The notes under the pieces were generated by a model. That model was not told where the DNA came from. It made no database searches and saw nothing but the letters and a program-made list of their open reading frames with translations. Positions 37,747 to 49,942 of a stretch of DNA of 64,000 nt are shown one piece after another. Source of the stretch: Whitmania pigra (Eukaryota; Annelida; Clitellata; Hirudinida; Haemopidae); the NCBI GenBank assembly GCA_021613335.1, contig JAJTWR010000113.1, positions 1,677,501 to 1,741,500 on the forward strand, in the 5' to 3' direction. Position numbers and translations under genes: made by a program. Position 1 is the first letter of the stretch. Each line of letters begins with the position of its first letter.

Positions 37747-38108
37747 AAGTTATAATTACAGTTATTTAGGTGCAGGCAGTTATAGTTACAGTTAGAGTTA
37801 ACTGATTTGGGTTTCACCAGTTATTAGAGTCTTCAGTTACAGTTGTAGGTATAGAATTAACACTGTTTGGCAATTCCATTTAAAAAACTTCAACTTAATA
37901 GGGCTGGCGAATTAACCGAGGTCAAGATAAACGTGTTCCACAGTCTTATTACTTGTTCAATAACTTTCAGTACCCTACTAAGAGTAGATTCTTTCAATTT
38001 GATATATTTTTATCTGTTCCGAAATTAATGTGCATTTTGGATTTGTATAATTTATTTTTAAAAGTAACAGTTTCTTAAAAACTGATTTCACAAGCTAATT
38101 AAAACATT

Positions 38109-39735
<1,627 letters not shown>

Positions 39736-40455
39736 TTTTTTACTTGGCTTGTGATACAAAATTATGGACAAAGTGCATTTTTACGTAAGACACTTATATA
39801 TTCTTGAAATGATGAAGCTACATCAATTTTCTTACATTAAGTTTCCATTGAATCCTTATTGATTAACAAGAAGCTGCGAACATCCCATATTGCTGAAAGG
39901 AAATGTTGTCATTCGTCTGACGAATTTGCCGCTTATTTACGAAATGTAAACGTTCTTATGTTAATAGATTTTTAAATCAATAAAAAATTAGAGAGAAACA
40001 ATATAGAGGCAATTCAGGTAAGCGAAGATTTAAAAATGTGTAATTGGAATATCAGGACGTTATGAGAATGGCTGCCTCGTCGTGCTTTGTTAATTTTTTA
40101 TGTGCAATTTTTTAATGTGGAATTGTCTAGCAAACACTAATTTCTAACCAAGTGAACGTCAAATGACGAAAACACATAGCTCCAGTTGGATTGACATTTA
40201 AATTTTTATATAGAGTTTGCAAAATTTACTTATGCCTCTACCAACCTGCGGCGTTTTTGTCAGGGGTCGCCTAAGACACTGAAAAATTTTAATATTATTT
40301 AATATTATTTTTAATATGTTTTTAAACTATTTTTTAAAAGATATTTTCGACAAAACCTTATCCTTAACCTTTAAAATAGTTTTGAGCTTTTTTTAGTGCA
40401 AGCATTTTTGGCTACGATATAAATTTTCAATGCTCAACAAAAATGGCTCATTAGT

Positions 40456-40565
40456 GAGCTCGCATGGCCTGCTGGTTAAAGCATTCGAAGCGTATTCGAA
40501 CCCCGCTGCGGGAGCACCGTCCTAATCATCCAGCTATGCAAAGTACGTTACATTAAATAACGCTC
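40456..40565 (+). mobile_element. tRNA-derived SINE, family 1
   Basis: It starts GCTCGCATGGCCTGCTGGTT (box A region), has box B ATTCGAACCCCG, then CTGCGGGAGCACCGTCCTAA and the tail ATCATCCAGCTATGCAAAG. It inserted in plus orientation just left of the hAT element. Confidence 0.8.
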
Positions 40566-40605
40566 ATCGGGCTGTTTGCAGGGTGACAGAAATGTTTGTG
40601 GTATG

Positions 40606-41962
40606 CAGTGTTGTAAAAATTACCTCATTTCGGTAACTAGTTACAAGTAAAAGTAATACCTCAAAAAGCTACTTAAGTATAAGTAAGAGTATTGTCTCAA
40701 AAGTTTACTCAAGTAAAAGTTAAAAGTTACAGGGTCTAAAAGTTACTTTTAAGTAAAAATTACAAGTAACTTTGATGCCGCCATTATTGTGATCATACAT
40801 CATTCCGTATAAAAGGAATTATTTCTCTTATCGTTAAAACAATTACTGGTATTAACTGCTAGTACTAACAGTCATTAAGTAATAACATTTGAACTAATGC
40901 ATTCTTTTGGTGTTTTTATTATTTATTACATTACAATCACAAATCTTTGTTAATTTTTAACATAACTAAGTCCTCGAATAGTTTGTCACTCATTATGGTC
41001 CTTCAGCTGTTCTTTGTCATACCAGCAGAGCTGAATAAACGTTCAACAGCTGCACTAGCTGGCAGAGGAGTGTTCAACTGAATAAATAAATTCTTCAGGG
41101 TATCGCTTCCAGTAATAATGTTCATGTCATCTGATCGGTCTCGAAGATACTGCATCAGAATATCAGTTGACCTTGTGCAATTGAAGAAACTGTCTTCAAT
41201 ACTGTCAGCATCAGATGAACGAGAGCTCAAAGCTCGTCCATCTTTGCTGCATTAGAAGATGCTATTTTGGCTACCAGTTTCTCATGAAGCTTGACAATCG
41301 TTGGCAACAGATATCCCATATTCCTTAACTTCTGTTGGATGCATGCGTTCCACGTGCTTCTTCAAGTTAGATGAAGAACCTTCATATGCTGAACATATAG
41401 TTTTTGTTTCTGTTGGCAGAGTAGGCATGCATACTTCTATGATTTTCCTTTGATTGAAATCTGAACATTTTGTTCAAATACGGCCACGGACTATCTTCAC
41501 CTTTGTTCCTCTTATCTTCGCTAACGACACTAAAAATGGCTTTAAATGAATCCATACTACGATATATTAAATCTTATATTATTATATGTATATAATATTA
41601 TATATTAAAAAAGCTTCGGTATGACTAATCAACAATTTCCGATTTAAAACAAAAACGACCGGCGATAACCACAATAACAAAAGAGCGATGATCGGGAAGG
41701 GGAAGGTTCTCGAATGAACCAAAGAATAACAATCTAGAATTTAAATTTTTTTAAAATAAATTAAACTAATTTAAAATGTTATTTATGTTACTTTGTAACG
41801 TCTTGCGCCAAAAAGGTAACGAATTAAAAGTATGACCAAAAATAGTAATTTGTTACAAGTAAGAGTACAAAATTTTTTTGTAATTGTTACAAGTAAAAAT
41901 TACCAAAAAATGTAATTAATTACAGTAACGAATTACATGTAATTCGATACTGCACAACACTG
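40606..41962 (-). mobile_element. Internally deleted hAT transposon with an 8-bp target duplication
   Basis: It is flanked by the perfect 8-bp direct repeat GTGGTATG at 40598-40605 and 41963-41970. The ends are inverted: CAGTGTTGTAAAAATTACC on the left and, as reverse complement, CAGTGTTGTGCAGTATCG on the right. Inside, on the minus strand, are a hAT transposase N-terminus with a degraded BED finger (MDSFKAIFSVVSEDKRNK near 41553, then SSSNLKKHVERMHP) and the C-terminal dimerisation motif LPASAAVERLFSSAG (41003-41230). The catalytic middle is missing, so it is a non-autonomous deletion derivative. Confidence 0.9.
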
Positions 41963-42349
41963 GTGGTATGCACTAGCTTGCGGGCTGGCTGGACACAAAG
42001 TAGCAACTGTGGTCTGAACTTGGTACAGCCAAGTTGGTTGAACCAACTATCTTTGTCATTCGATATTGTACATTGTGCAAATGAAACGTATATGATAAAG
42101 ATTTGTTGTTCACTTTTGTTGTTCTCTCATTCTCTGTTAAATTTGTGTTTGTGATGAGCACGTAAGAAATGTTAGTTGTTGCCATCTTGAATTTAGGAAG
42201 CACAACCATCTCACTGAAACTGCTGCAATGTTTAAAATCTCAAAAATAACAAGAATGTTACAAAATAAATAATTTAAAACCATTACAATATGTTTCATAT
42301 TTTCTTATTTAAAACTAACTTAATTTTGCAAGTATGGGATATGTGTTAT

Positions 42350-42427
42350 TTTTACTTAAGTAACTTTTTGAGGTAATACTTTTACTTTGACCTAATTACT
42401 GAAATGCGTTACTTTTTACAATATTGA
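42350..42427. mobile_element. Solo end of the same hAT family
   Basis: The reverse complement of this stretch (ATTGTAAAAAGTAACGCATT, later TATTACCTCAAAAAGTTAC) matches the left end of the element at 40606. The rest of that copy is gone. Confidence 0.65.
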
Positions 42428-42698
42428 CAATAAGCAAATACGCTTGTTTCAAGGTTGGTCAGGGTTTCCAGGCATAAATTTGTAAGGAAGACTTCAAAAT
42501 GTATTGCATAACGTTTAGAATAGATTCATCTTTTACGTTTGAGTTTATTTAATTTTATGTACAAATTAATTAATATTTAATTATATGTTTACTTTTCAAC
42601 TTTATTTATTTTTATAAATTTAATATTACACATTATTGGATAACAGCACCATTTTAAGTCAACGTAAAAATTTGTTTTTATTAAAAGTGAATTCGATA

Positions 42699-44767
42699 AT
42701 GGATCCAACATTGACAGCCGCCGTTGTCGCTCTGCTTTCGTTTTTTGTTTTCGTGTTTATATTTATTAAAAAGATATCAGGTGGAGGTACGTCTTATGTT
42801 GAAACTTTAGTGGTTTATCAATCTTATGTGGCGATTTTCCTACTCGAGAAGCAGATCACATTTGTAACGGCTTTAGCACATCTTGGCAGCTGTAACGGGC
42901 TTATTTGCATTTCACAGCATCGAAGGTTGAAGATGAACCAGCGATCGAAGCGAGAAGGGCACCAGTTGCCAGAAGAATCGTGAGTGGAGCTGGAGCTCGG
43001 AGGAGGCAGAGAAGATTAGAAATAAATGATGAGATAGCGGCGGACAGAGAGGACGAGGATTCTGGTTAAAATTTATTTTCGTTTTAGTTGTTGGTTATGT
43101 TTAATGTTGACATAAAAAATGCAAAATCTAAAAAGATGGTGAGTTACATGAAGAAAAAGATGAACTTGCTGCTTTGAGGGAATCTGGTAAAATTGGGGCT
43201 AAAAAGTTGAGAAAACTTGAGGAAAAGGCAGAGAAGAGAGCACACAGGGAGGTTTGATGTTCATGTTATAACTTCTTCACTATTATTTAGATCAATGCAT
43301 TTGCTTTTGCCCTTAGTGACTAAAAATGTCATCTGGATAATCAAACATTAATTAGGCAGCAGAATTTGAAAGACAAGAAAGGAAGGCAAGAGAAGAAATG
43401 AGGGAGGAAGAGAGAAAGAGGCAAGAACTCAAGAGACAAAAAGAGGAAGCAGAGGAGGTTCATTGACAAGCTTTCATTCATCCTCCCAATCCCGACATTT
43501 ATATTTTGTGTATTTGATCTCATTCCCATCTTGGCAGCATTGATAATTAGTAGATATATGTTACGTTAATCAAACACAATGTTGTAAAAGCTTATTTGCT
43601 TTTGAAACATCAAAGATCACATATTTTTATAGAGGAAATATTTCTCCTGAAATTTTCTTATCCAAAAATTCTGTTATTAACTAATTTCAAAATGCCATTA
43701 TATGAATTGGCTAAAGTAAATTATTATTCTAATATAATTTATAGTGTCCTTCTAACAAATCAAGTTGATTTCAGGCAGCCAGGGAAGAACAGATAAGACA
43801 GGAAAAGAAGAAACAGGAAGAAGAAGAATACCAACACTCAAGGAAGACTTCACTGTTGAGGAGGAAGGGAAAGATGCCTTAGAAGAGGGAGAGGTGACTG
43901 CTTAACTGATGATGCACTAACAGATGCTAATAATTCACTATCAGAGAAATTATAAGCAATTATAATTGTTTAAAATTCTCATTTTTTCAAATTTGGTAAT
44001 ATATCATCAATATTCATTATATAATAAAAAAGTCAAATAAGTTGATGTTCGAATATTTCGTGCAGGCACATAATCTTTTGCAAGAGTTTATCACCCACAT
44101 AAAGGTAATATTATTCAAGCTTCCATCAACAACTTTCATTAGAAGCATTCGTCTTTTATTTCATACTTTAGTTATTTTATAGTGTTCAAATAAATCACTT
44201 TGATTATTTAATCAAATAAATCTTTTCCCAGACCACTAAAGTTGTTATGCTAGAAGATGTGGCTGCAAAATTCCATATCAAAACTCAGGTTGGGGGATTT
44301 ATAGATGCAAAGTTCTGTGAATATGTAATTGACCAGGCATATGCTTTGCACTTACCTTATCATGGTCATCTGTCAAGCAATTTCCTATTTTATCAACACA
44401 AATTCTTGAACAACCTAGTTGTTAATCAGTTGAATGATTGCAAAAATGGTTAACCGAATGGCTTGTGACGCAATGCTTATGATACTATGATTTGGTAAAC
44501 AAGCAACAGTTACATCTACATCACCTCATTAAATCCCATGAACAGGAAGTGATAGACAGGGTGAGGACACTGCAAGAGGAAGGAGTTTTGACAGGAGTCA
44601 TGGATGACAGAGGAAAGTTCATCTACATAACCCAGGAGGAGTATGAGGCAGTTGCAAAGTTCATCAAGCAGAGAGGAAGAGTATCAATAGCTGAGCTTTC
44701 TGAATCTATCAACCAAGTCATTTGCATGGATGGCAACAAGGAACAAATTTTGATTCAGTCTTGCTGA
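42699..44767 (+). CDS. DDRGK1: DDRGK domain-containing protein 1 (UFBP1)
   Basis: Eight plus-strand exons: 42699-42786, 42918-43065, about 43138-43252, 43356-43457, 43775-43892, 44066-44104, 44232-44288, 44546-44767. The N-terminal signal anchor is [21 protein letters not shown] long charged coiled coil follows, with the family signature [15 protein letters not shown], and then the PCI/winged-helix domain with [28 protein letters not shown] (the DDRGK motif) and [15 protein letters not shown]. In animals it is an ER-anchored adaptor that recruits the UFL1 UFM1 ligase for ribosome and ER-stress UFMylation. Two breaks are visible: one extra A in the run at 43018-43024 of exon 2, and a one-base loss (or two-base gain) at about 43831-43838 in exon 5. 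Introns and everything else look intact, so assembly error is more likely than a pseudogene. It is convergent with XXYLT1. Confidence 0.9.
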
Positions 44768-45053
44768 CACATCCAAACTTTTAATTAATTTGTTTGGCCA
44801 TGGGTCTTAAAAATTATAAGATTATTAAATTTGTTGTCGAATAAACAAGATACCTTGTGATAATTCATTCAATTCAAATGGAGCAAAAATTACTTAATGG
44901 CCTTGAAAGTGGAATGCATTATTTTTAATATTTTAGCTTTCAGAGTTTGTAAACAAATTCCCAATTTATCATGTGAATTTCAATAAATTTCTGAGTACAT
45001 AATTCCATAAATGAGATCAATTTAAAGATTAAACAATTTCTTGGAAATGCACC

Positions 45054-46279
45054 TTAGGGTATCGGAGTGTTACAGTTTCCGTGGTAGATAAATACGTCTC
45101 TGTCGCAATTGAAGTACTCCTCGAACACTTCCTTGTAACCGTGATTCCTCCACCACTGGCAGAGCTGGCGATTCCACTGACAGGGGAGTATGTAGAACAG
45201 TTCCTCGTGCTTCATCGACAAGAGGGTGAAGAAATCTTGATCACCCAAGTGACCTTTGAACTCAAACTCTTTGACTAGCTCTGAGAAGTGGGTCACATCG
45301 AGGAGTTTGTTATAGGTTACAGAATTTCTCATTCTGTTGAGATCAAGAAGTAGAACCCCACTGTTAAAACCAGTGAGTCCATTTGGAGGAGGTTCTCCCA
45401 CTCTTGTGTCTGGGTTTTTAGATCTGTAGCTGTGGAAGACATGCCTGTACACTGGTTGGGCTTCCCTAGCAATTCCAATGATGTTGGAAACCTCAAAGTC
45501 GGCAAACAAGTTGTATAGATTACTTATGTCGACATTAAACTTGAGATCTGCGTCGAGCATGATTATTTTATCATATTCCAAAACTTTGTGAAGAGCAACT
45601 GAAAGGAAGAATAACGCATGGCTGTAGTATGAATCAGGTTTTGAAGAAAAGTGTCTTTGCATTGGCTCAATGATGGAGCTTAGTTTTCCTGTCACATTTT
45701 CCATCTCCAAGTATTTCAGCTGTTTAATTCACATTATGGTAATGATCATTCATAAAAAAAAAACTTTACCATAGCATCACAGCAGTTGTAATTAATTTTT
45801 ACCAATCACACAAATAATGAGAATACATTGCCTGCATCATCTTCAATAATAGACCTTGGAACCCCTTGTAGTGTTTATAACTTGCACTACGTGCATTGTA
45901 AGTATGTGCATAAATTATATGGTATAAGTGCATAAACAAAATTTTAATATAAAATTAATCACTCAAGTTCTTAACACATTCAACATGACCTTACTGTTAT
46001 AAGCCTGCTATCAAAATCCTCTGTTATTCGTGTTATTGAAACTCGACTGCTCGCATCAGTTAAAACATGCAAATTGATGTGTTTACTGGTGTACTTCAGC
46101 ATGGAACTGACGGTAAGACTGAATTTCTTCTGCAGGTCTGAGTTACTATCCGCGTTAGCGATGGTCATGACAACATTTATCCCTTCACTTGGAGGTCTGC
46201 AGCCATCTCTCCTGCAAATTCCTTCGTCAAAAGACTCGCAGGATAACAATAAGAGTGAAAACAATGCCAAGGATATCAT
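45054..46279 (-). CDS. XXYLT1: Xyloside alpha-1,3-xylosyltransferase
   Basis: Two minus-strand exons, 45995-46279 and 45054-45719, join in phase 0 to 316 aa. The N-terminus MISLALFSLLLLSCES looks like a signal peptide or short anchor; human XXYLT1 (393 aa) is type II. Family matches are DLDLK-type DxD at residues 151-153 (IIMLDADLKFN), IIGIAREAQPVYRH, NPDTRVGEPPPNGLTGFNSG, GHLGDQDFFTLLSMKHEELF, WNRQLCQWWRNHGY and the end YHGNCNTPIP. It is a GT8-fold, Mn2+-dependent ER enzyme that adds the second xylose to Glc-Xyl O-glucose glycans on Notch EGF repeats. It lies convergent to DDRGK1, the stops 286 bp apart. The intron donor is ACA|gtaagg and the acceptor aaacag. Confidence 0.95.
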
Positions 46280-46875
46280 ATTTTAGAAACCGTTAAGCCC
46301 TCAAATCGTAGAGCGATTTAGCCAAGCTTGTTGATGTCCTCACATTCGGATGGTAAATCTTTCTTAGCGGACCTTGACGTTTTTATCCAATTGGTCGGTT
46401 GCATGAATCGCTTGAATTTTTCAGTTTTTTGACACGCAGCCCCAGCTTTCGCTCAAACATGCCATCTGACGGCCTCTTTTTGTTCGTTAGTGTCATGTGC
46501 TGAATAAGTTAAGCTTTTGCATTTTTCGCATTACATAAATGAAACAAATAAATGTTCAAAGTTTTGTAGAAAACGAATGGCAGTAAGTTATAGGTTAAAG
46601 TGGGATTTTTTTGGTTTTAAGAAAATTCAAATGATTTTCGGTTGATAAACAACATAAATTGAATTTTTCTTTTACAAAATTTGCGATTATATTTGCATTT
46701 ATGTGGGTTAATTATATTTAATGTCATTTTGTTCAATAAATCTGCAGGAACAAATTAGCCTTTACGATGCAGGATTAATTATTGACGAAAAAAGGATTTT
46801 CTTATATTTCTGATTATATTTGTTTAACAACAATTTGTAAAAAAATAGATTCTAGAAATTCGTTTATTTTTATCG
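46280..46875. other. Spacer between XXYLT1 and lysozyme
   Basis: It holds the presumed XXYLT1 promoter and the lysozyme 3' UTR. Nothing else is recognised. Confidence 0.4.
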
Positions 46876-48684
46876 TCATTTAGAGACCGCTTCACAGAAA
46901 CGCATGATGTTTTCTATGTTGGAGACATAACTGCGCTTGCATCCATACGGTCCTCCTTTGTGAATTTTGGCATAATCAAGGCATTTTGGCAATCTTCCAC
47001 CTGTGCACCTTTTTCCGAATTTTTTCAAATATGCTCGAACACATTGCTGGGAACAAGATTTACTCTCTGTACAAGTCCTGTAGTCTAATTAACAATCGAG
47101 TTAAGAAATTAATAAAAATATGACAGCGTTATCAAGATTATGATCTCAGACAACTAATAGAAAATTAAAAGTATTATTGATTAAGGAATCGATTTCAGGA
47201 ATTAAAGGATTTCAGCATGTTTAGTTGTCAATTTAAGCGGACTTGCCACATGAAATTTAGCTTCGAAAAGATAAAATATTAAAATTGCCAAACTTTTAAA
47301 AATAATTTGTCTAATGCATTTAATATTTTTTAAGTGCTTAAGTTGGGCTGGAATGAAAAAAAAGGAAATTGTAGTTAATTTATACTGCGTCGTATGCACG
47401 GCGTCAGAGGCGCTTCTTGTAACCATTTATGCAGCGCTATTTCCCAAGCGCGCTTGTAGCAGTGCAGGCTGGGTTTCGAACACGACACATCACGTCTGTT
47501 GTTAATACCGCCGCATGCGGGAACGCTACCCAATTTGCCAACCTGCATGCCTTATGTCATCTCTGCTCTATTTATACTATTTTCTACAAACAAATTTGTT
47601 CCCCCCTCCAAATGATACCCTGCCTAAGTTGATGCAATAATTCCGATAATTAAAATTTTATATACTAATTTCATTTTATTTTAATATTAAGTAGTAGCTC
47701 ATCCACACAAAATACTCACCTTCTCCAGGACTTCCGCATGTAATCCAGTACAACTTCTTGATTTGGAAGGGACCACAGCTTAAACTTCCATTGACAACAC
47801 GGCACTGTCCAATTTGACTGTCACAACCTTCAGACTTTTTTTTAAGAAAAAAGCTTTATTTACATTTTTAATCCATTTAGGATAAGTAGCGCTTAGAAAA
47901 TTGGGTCTAAAATTATTGTTATGGCTATAAATAAAAAATAATAATTCTAATTATAATAATTATTATTATTTACATTATTGTTGATGATAATGGTGATGAT
48001 GATGTAATTTAGAACAATTCAATTTCAAAATATTATATAACGAGAGATTGGTTTCATCCCCCAAAATGGTGTCACTCGGGTGCAGTCCGCATCCCCCTAG
48101 CTACTGCGCATCGCGCATCAAACAGTGTTGCGGGGATTAACGTAGGAATCTTTTATTGGAGTAGGTTAAGAGCCGAGGGTGCATATCTCTCCCCCAAAAA
48201 AAAATTCTTTTAATCCCCCAAATACTTCTTAATACCCAACAGAAACAAGTTGTGTTTTCTATGTTGGATATAAAGCAGACTTGACCATAATAGTATTATA
48301 AGGAACAAACTTGTTTTCTTAGAGAAGACTACATCTGTGGAGATGCAGCTGTGTAAAGGGGCGTAAATAAATACCTATCGCTAATTTCTTGATTATTCTT
48401 TCCATATTGCATATTTATAAAGTTATGGCTATTTAAATTACGAATTTTTGCAACATTATAATTTTTTATTACAACTTACCTCACAAATGCATTGCAAACA
48501 AGAATCCGGAACTACGAGAGCACCAGCTGTTAATGGTTTATTCTCGTAATTAAATATTTTGATTTTATTTGAAAACAAGTGTTGTCAACAGTATCATTGC
48601 CGTTATTATAATCAAATTTTCTACTATTTTGAGTCGTTACTACTTACCCATAATTGGCAACATGAATATATATACGTAATTCAT
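46876..48684 (-). CDS. i-type (destabilase) lysozyme, catalytic Asp replaced
   Basis: Four small minus-strand exons, 48648-48684, 48480-48526, 47720-47834 and 46876-47084, join in frame to 135 aa. Residues 1-15 are hydrophobic and act as a signal peptide. The mature protein has 14 Cys in the invertebrate-lysozyme pattern: SCLQCICESEGC, QIGQC, GSLSCGPFQIKKLYW, CVRAYLKKFGKRCTGGRLPK, DYAKIHKGGPYGCK. Family members cleave peptidoglycan and some, such as leech destabilase, cleave isopeptide bonds. Glu30 of the catalytic pair is present. The Asp expected in the C-x-M-D-x-G-SLSCG motif is Val42 here (CRVVNGSLSCG), so muramidase activity may be lost. The C-terminal YW motif is also changed. The acceptor of exon 3 was set at 47834 to keep phase. 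Confidence 0.9.
47400..47558 (-). mobile_element. tRNA-derived SINE, family 2, inside the lysozyme gene
   Basis: Reading the minus strand, it has AGGTTGGCAAATTGGGTAGC (box A region), box B GTGTTCGAAACCCAGCC, GCACTGCTACAAGCGCGC and an end near GAAGCGCCTCTGACGC. It lies in the intron between lysozyme exons 3 and 4. Confidence 0.75.
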
Positions 48685-48850
48685 CCTTAGGATTGCACAG
48701 AGAGTAAATTATTTAATTGGATTTATTTTAGTACAACTTTTTAATGCAATTTTGTGCGATTATTTTCAACTTGGATGTACTTCACAACTTGGTTTCACTA
48801 AAGTGAATAATTGCAAAGAGTAAAGTTCATTATCATTATCATCACCACCA

Positions 48851-49077
48851 TCATCATCGTCAGCTCAGAGTTCATCTATTTCTCATCATCTTTTTAGAGT
48901 CGGATGAGGATTCTGTTAGTGTTTCGTTGCAAGAATCTGATTACGGAAACTTGTAATGCAGTCATCATCATCGTCAGCTCAGAGTTCATCTATTTCTCAT
49001 CATCTTTTTAGAGTCGGATGAGGATTCTGTTAGTGTTTCGTTGCAAGAATCTGATTACGGAAAACTTGCATGTGAGT
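48851..49077 (+). repeat. Tandemly duplicated exon-like segment
   Basis: Two copies of about 103 bp, at 48851-48953 and 48965-49068, are almost identical. Each has a pyrimidine-rich acceptor (catctttttag) followed by a frame reading SDEDSVSVSLQESDYG. The second copy (49012-49071) ends in a strong donor, CAT|gtgagt; in the first the donor is destroyed (TTGTAATG). The segment lies between the divergent lysozyme and GALNT genes. No partner exons were identified, so host gene and function are unknown. Confidence 0.6.
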
Positions 49078-49942
49078 AACCCGTGCTCCTAACTCCTTAA
49101 CTCGTTCTTTAAGCTACTTTAATGTCCAAAACCATTCATATGCATGAATCCGATTTTGACACTCCCTAAATTGCGGGGCGAGAAGCTGTGGGCATTTTTT
49201 CAAATATTTTGTTAGATTCTCTACAAACTAGTTTTTACTCATAATTCACAAGTTTTTTTTTAGTTTTACCTTTAACGCCAAGTAACTTACAGAAGTTATT
49301 ATTGATTGCGTAATTTAAAAATTGGAAATGCAAGTAAATTACAACTAGGGACACTATTACAGCATTTACTAGTTATGGTCCCTTAAGTCTTCTTTCTCCC
49401 AACTTGTGCTTACTTTGTGTTATTAAACCACATCTACAAACCTTGATGTTTTCAAAATTAACTATTATTTGAGCGATGATTCCTTATTTAAGGAATTGTT
49501 TAAGCTAAACAAGATAATCGAGCTCTAATTGCATGGCTTATGATAATGAACAGATATTCTTTTTCGAGTCAGTGCTTAAAATAAAATTTGTTTACTTAAT
49601 TTTAAAATTATAGACAAGATTTCAATTTTCAAATCTACTTATGTTGATTCTGTGCATGCTCTCAGAAGCGACCGAAAAGACAGATATCTTAAGCTGTTAT
49701 CGATCGGTAATTAAGTATTTAACGAAATTAAGTTCTATATCGATTGGAGATCTTCTAAGAAACAACTGCGCCGTGTCAACGTGTTTGTAAACGTTATCAG
49801 GCCTCGAGTGTGGCCGTCACCGCTCTGTAAGAGTATTTAATGAATTATTGTAGGATTTATACGAATTTAGAGGATTAGTTACTAGTAACAGTCGGCCTTA
49901 GCTGCATCTCTTCTTATTTATTAACTTTAGCGTTCACTGAAG

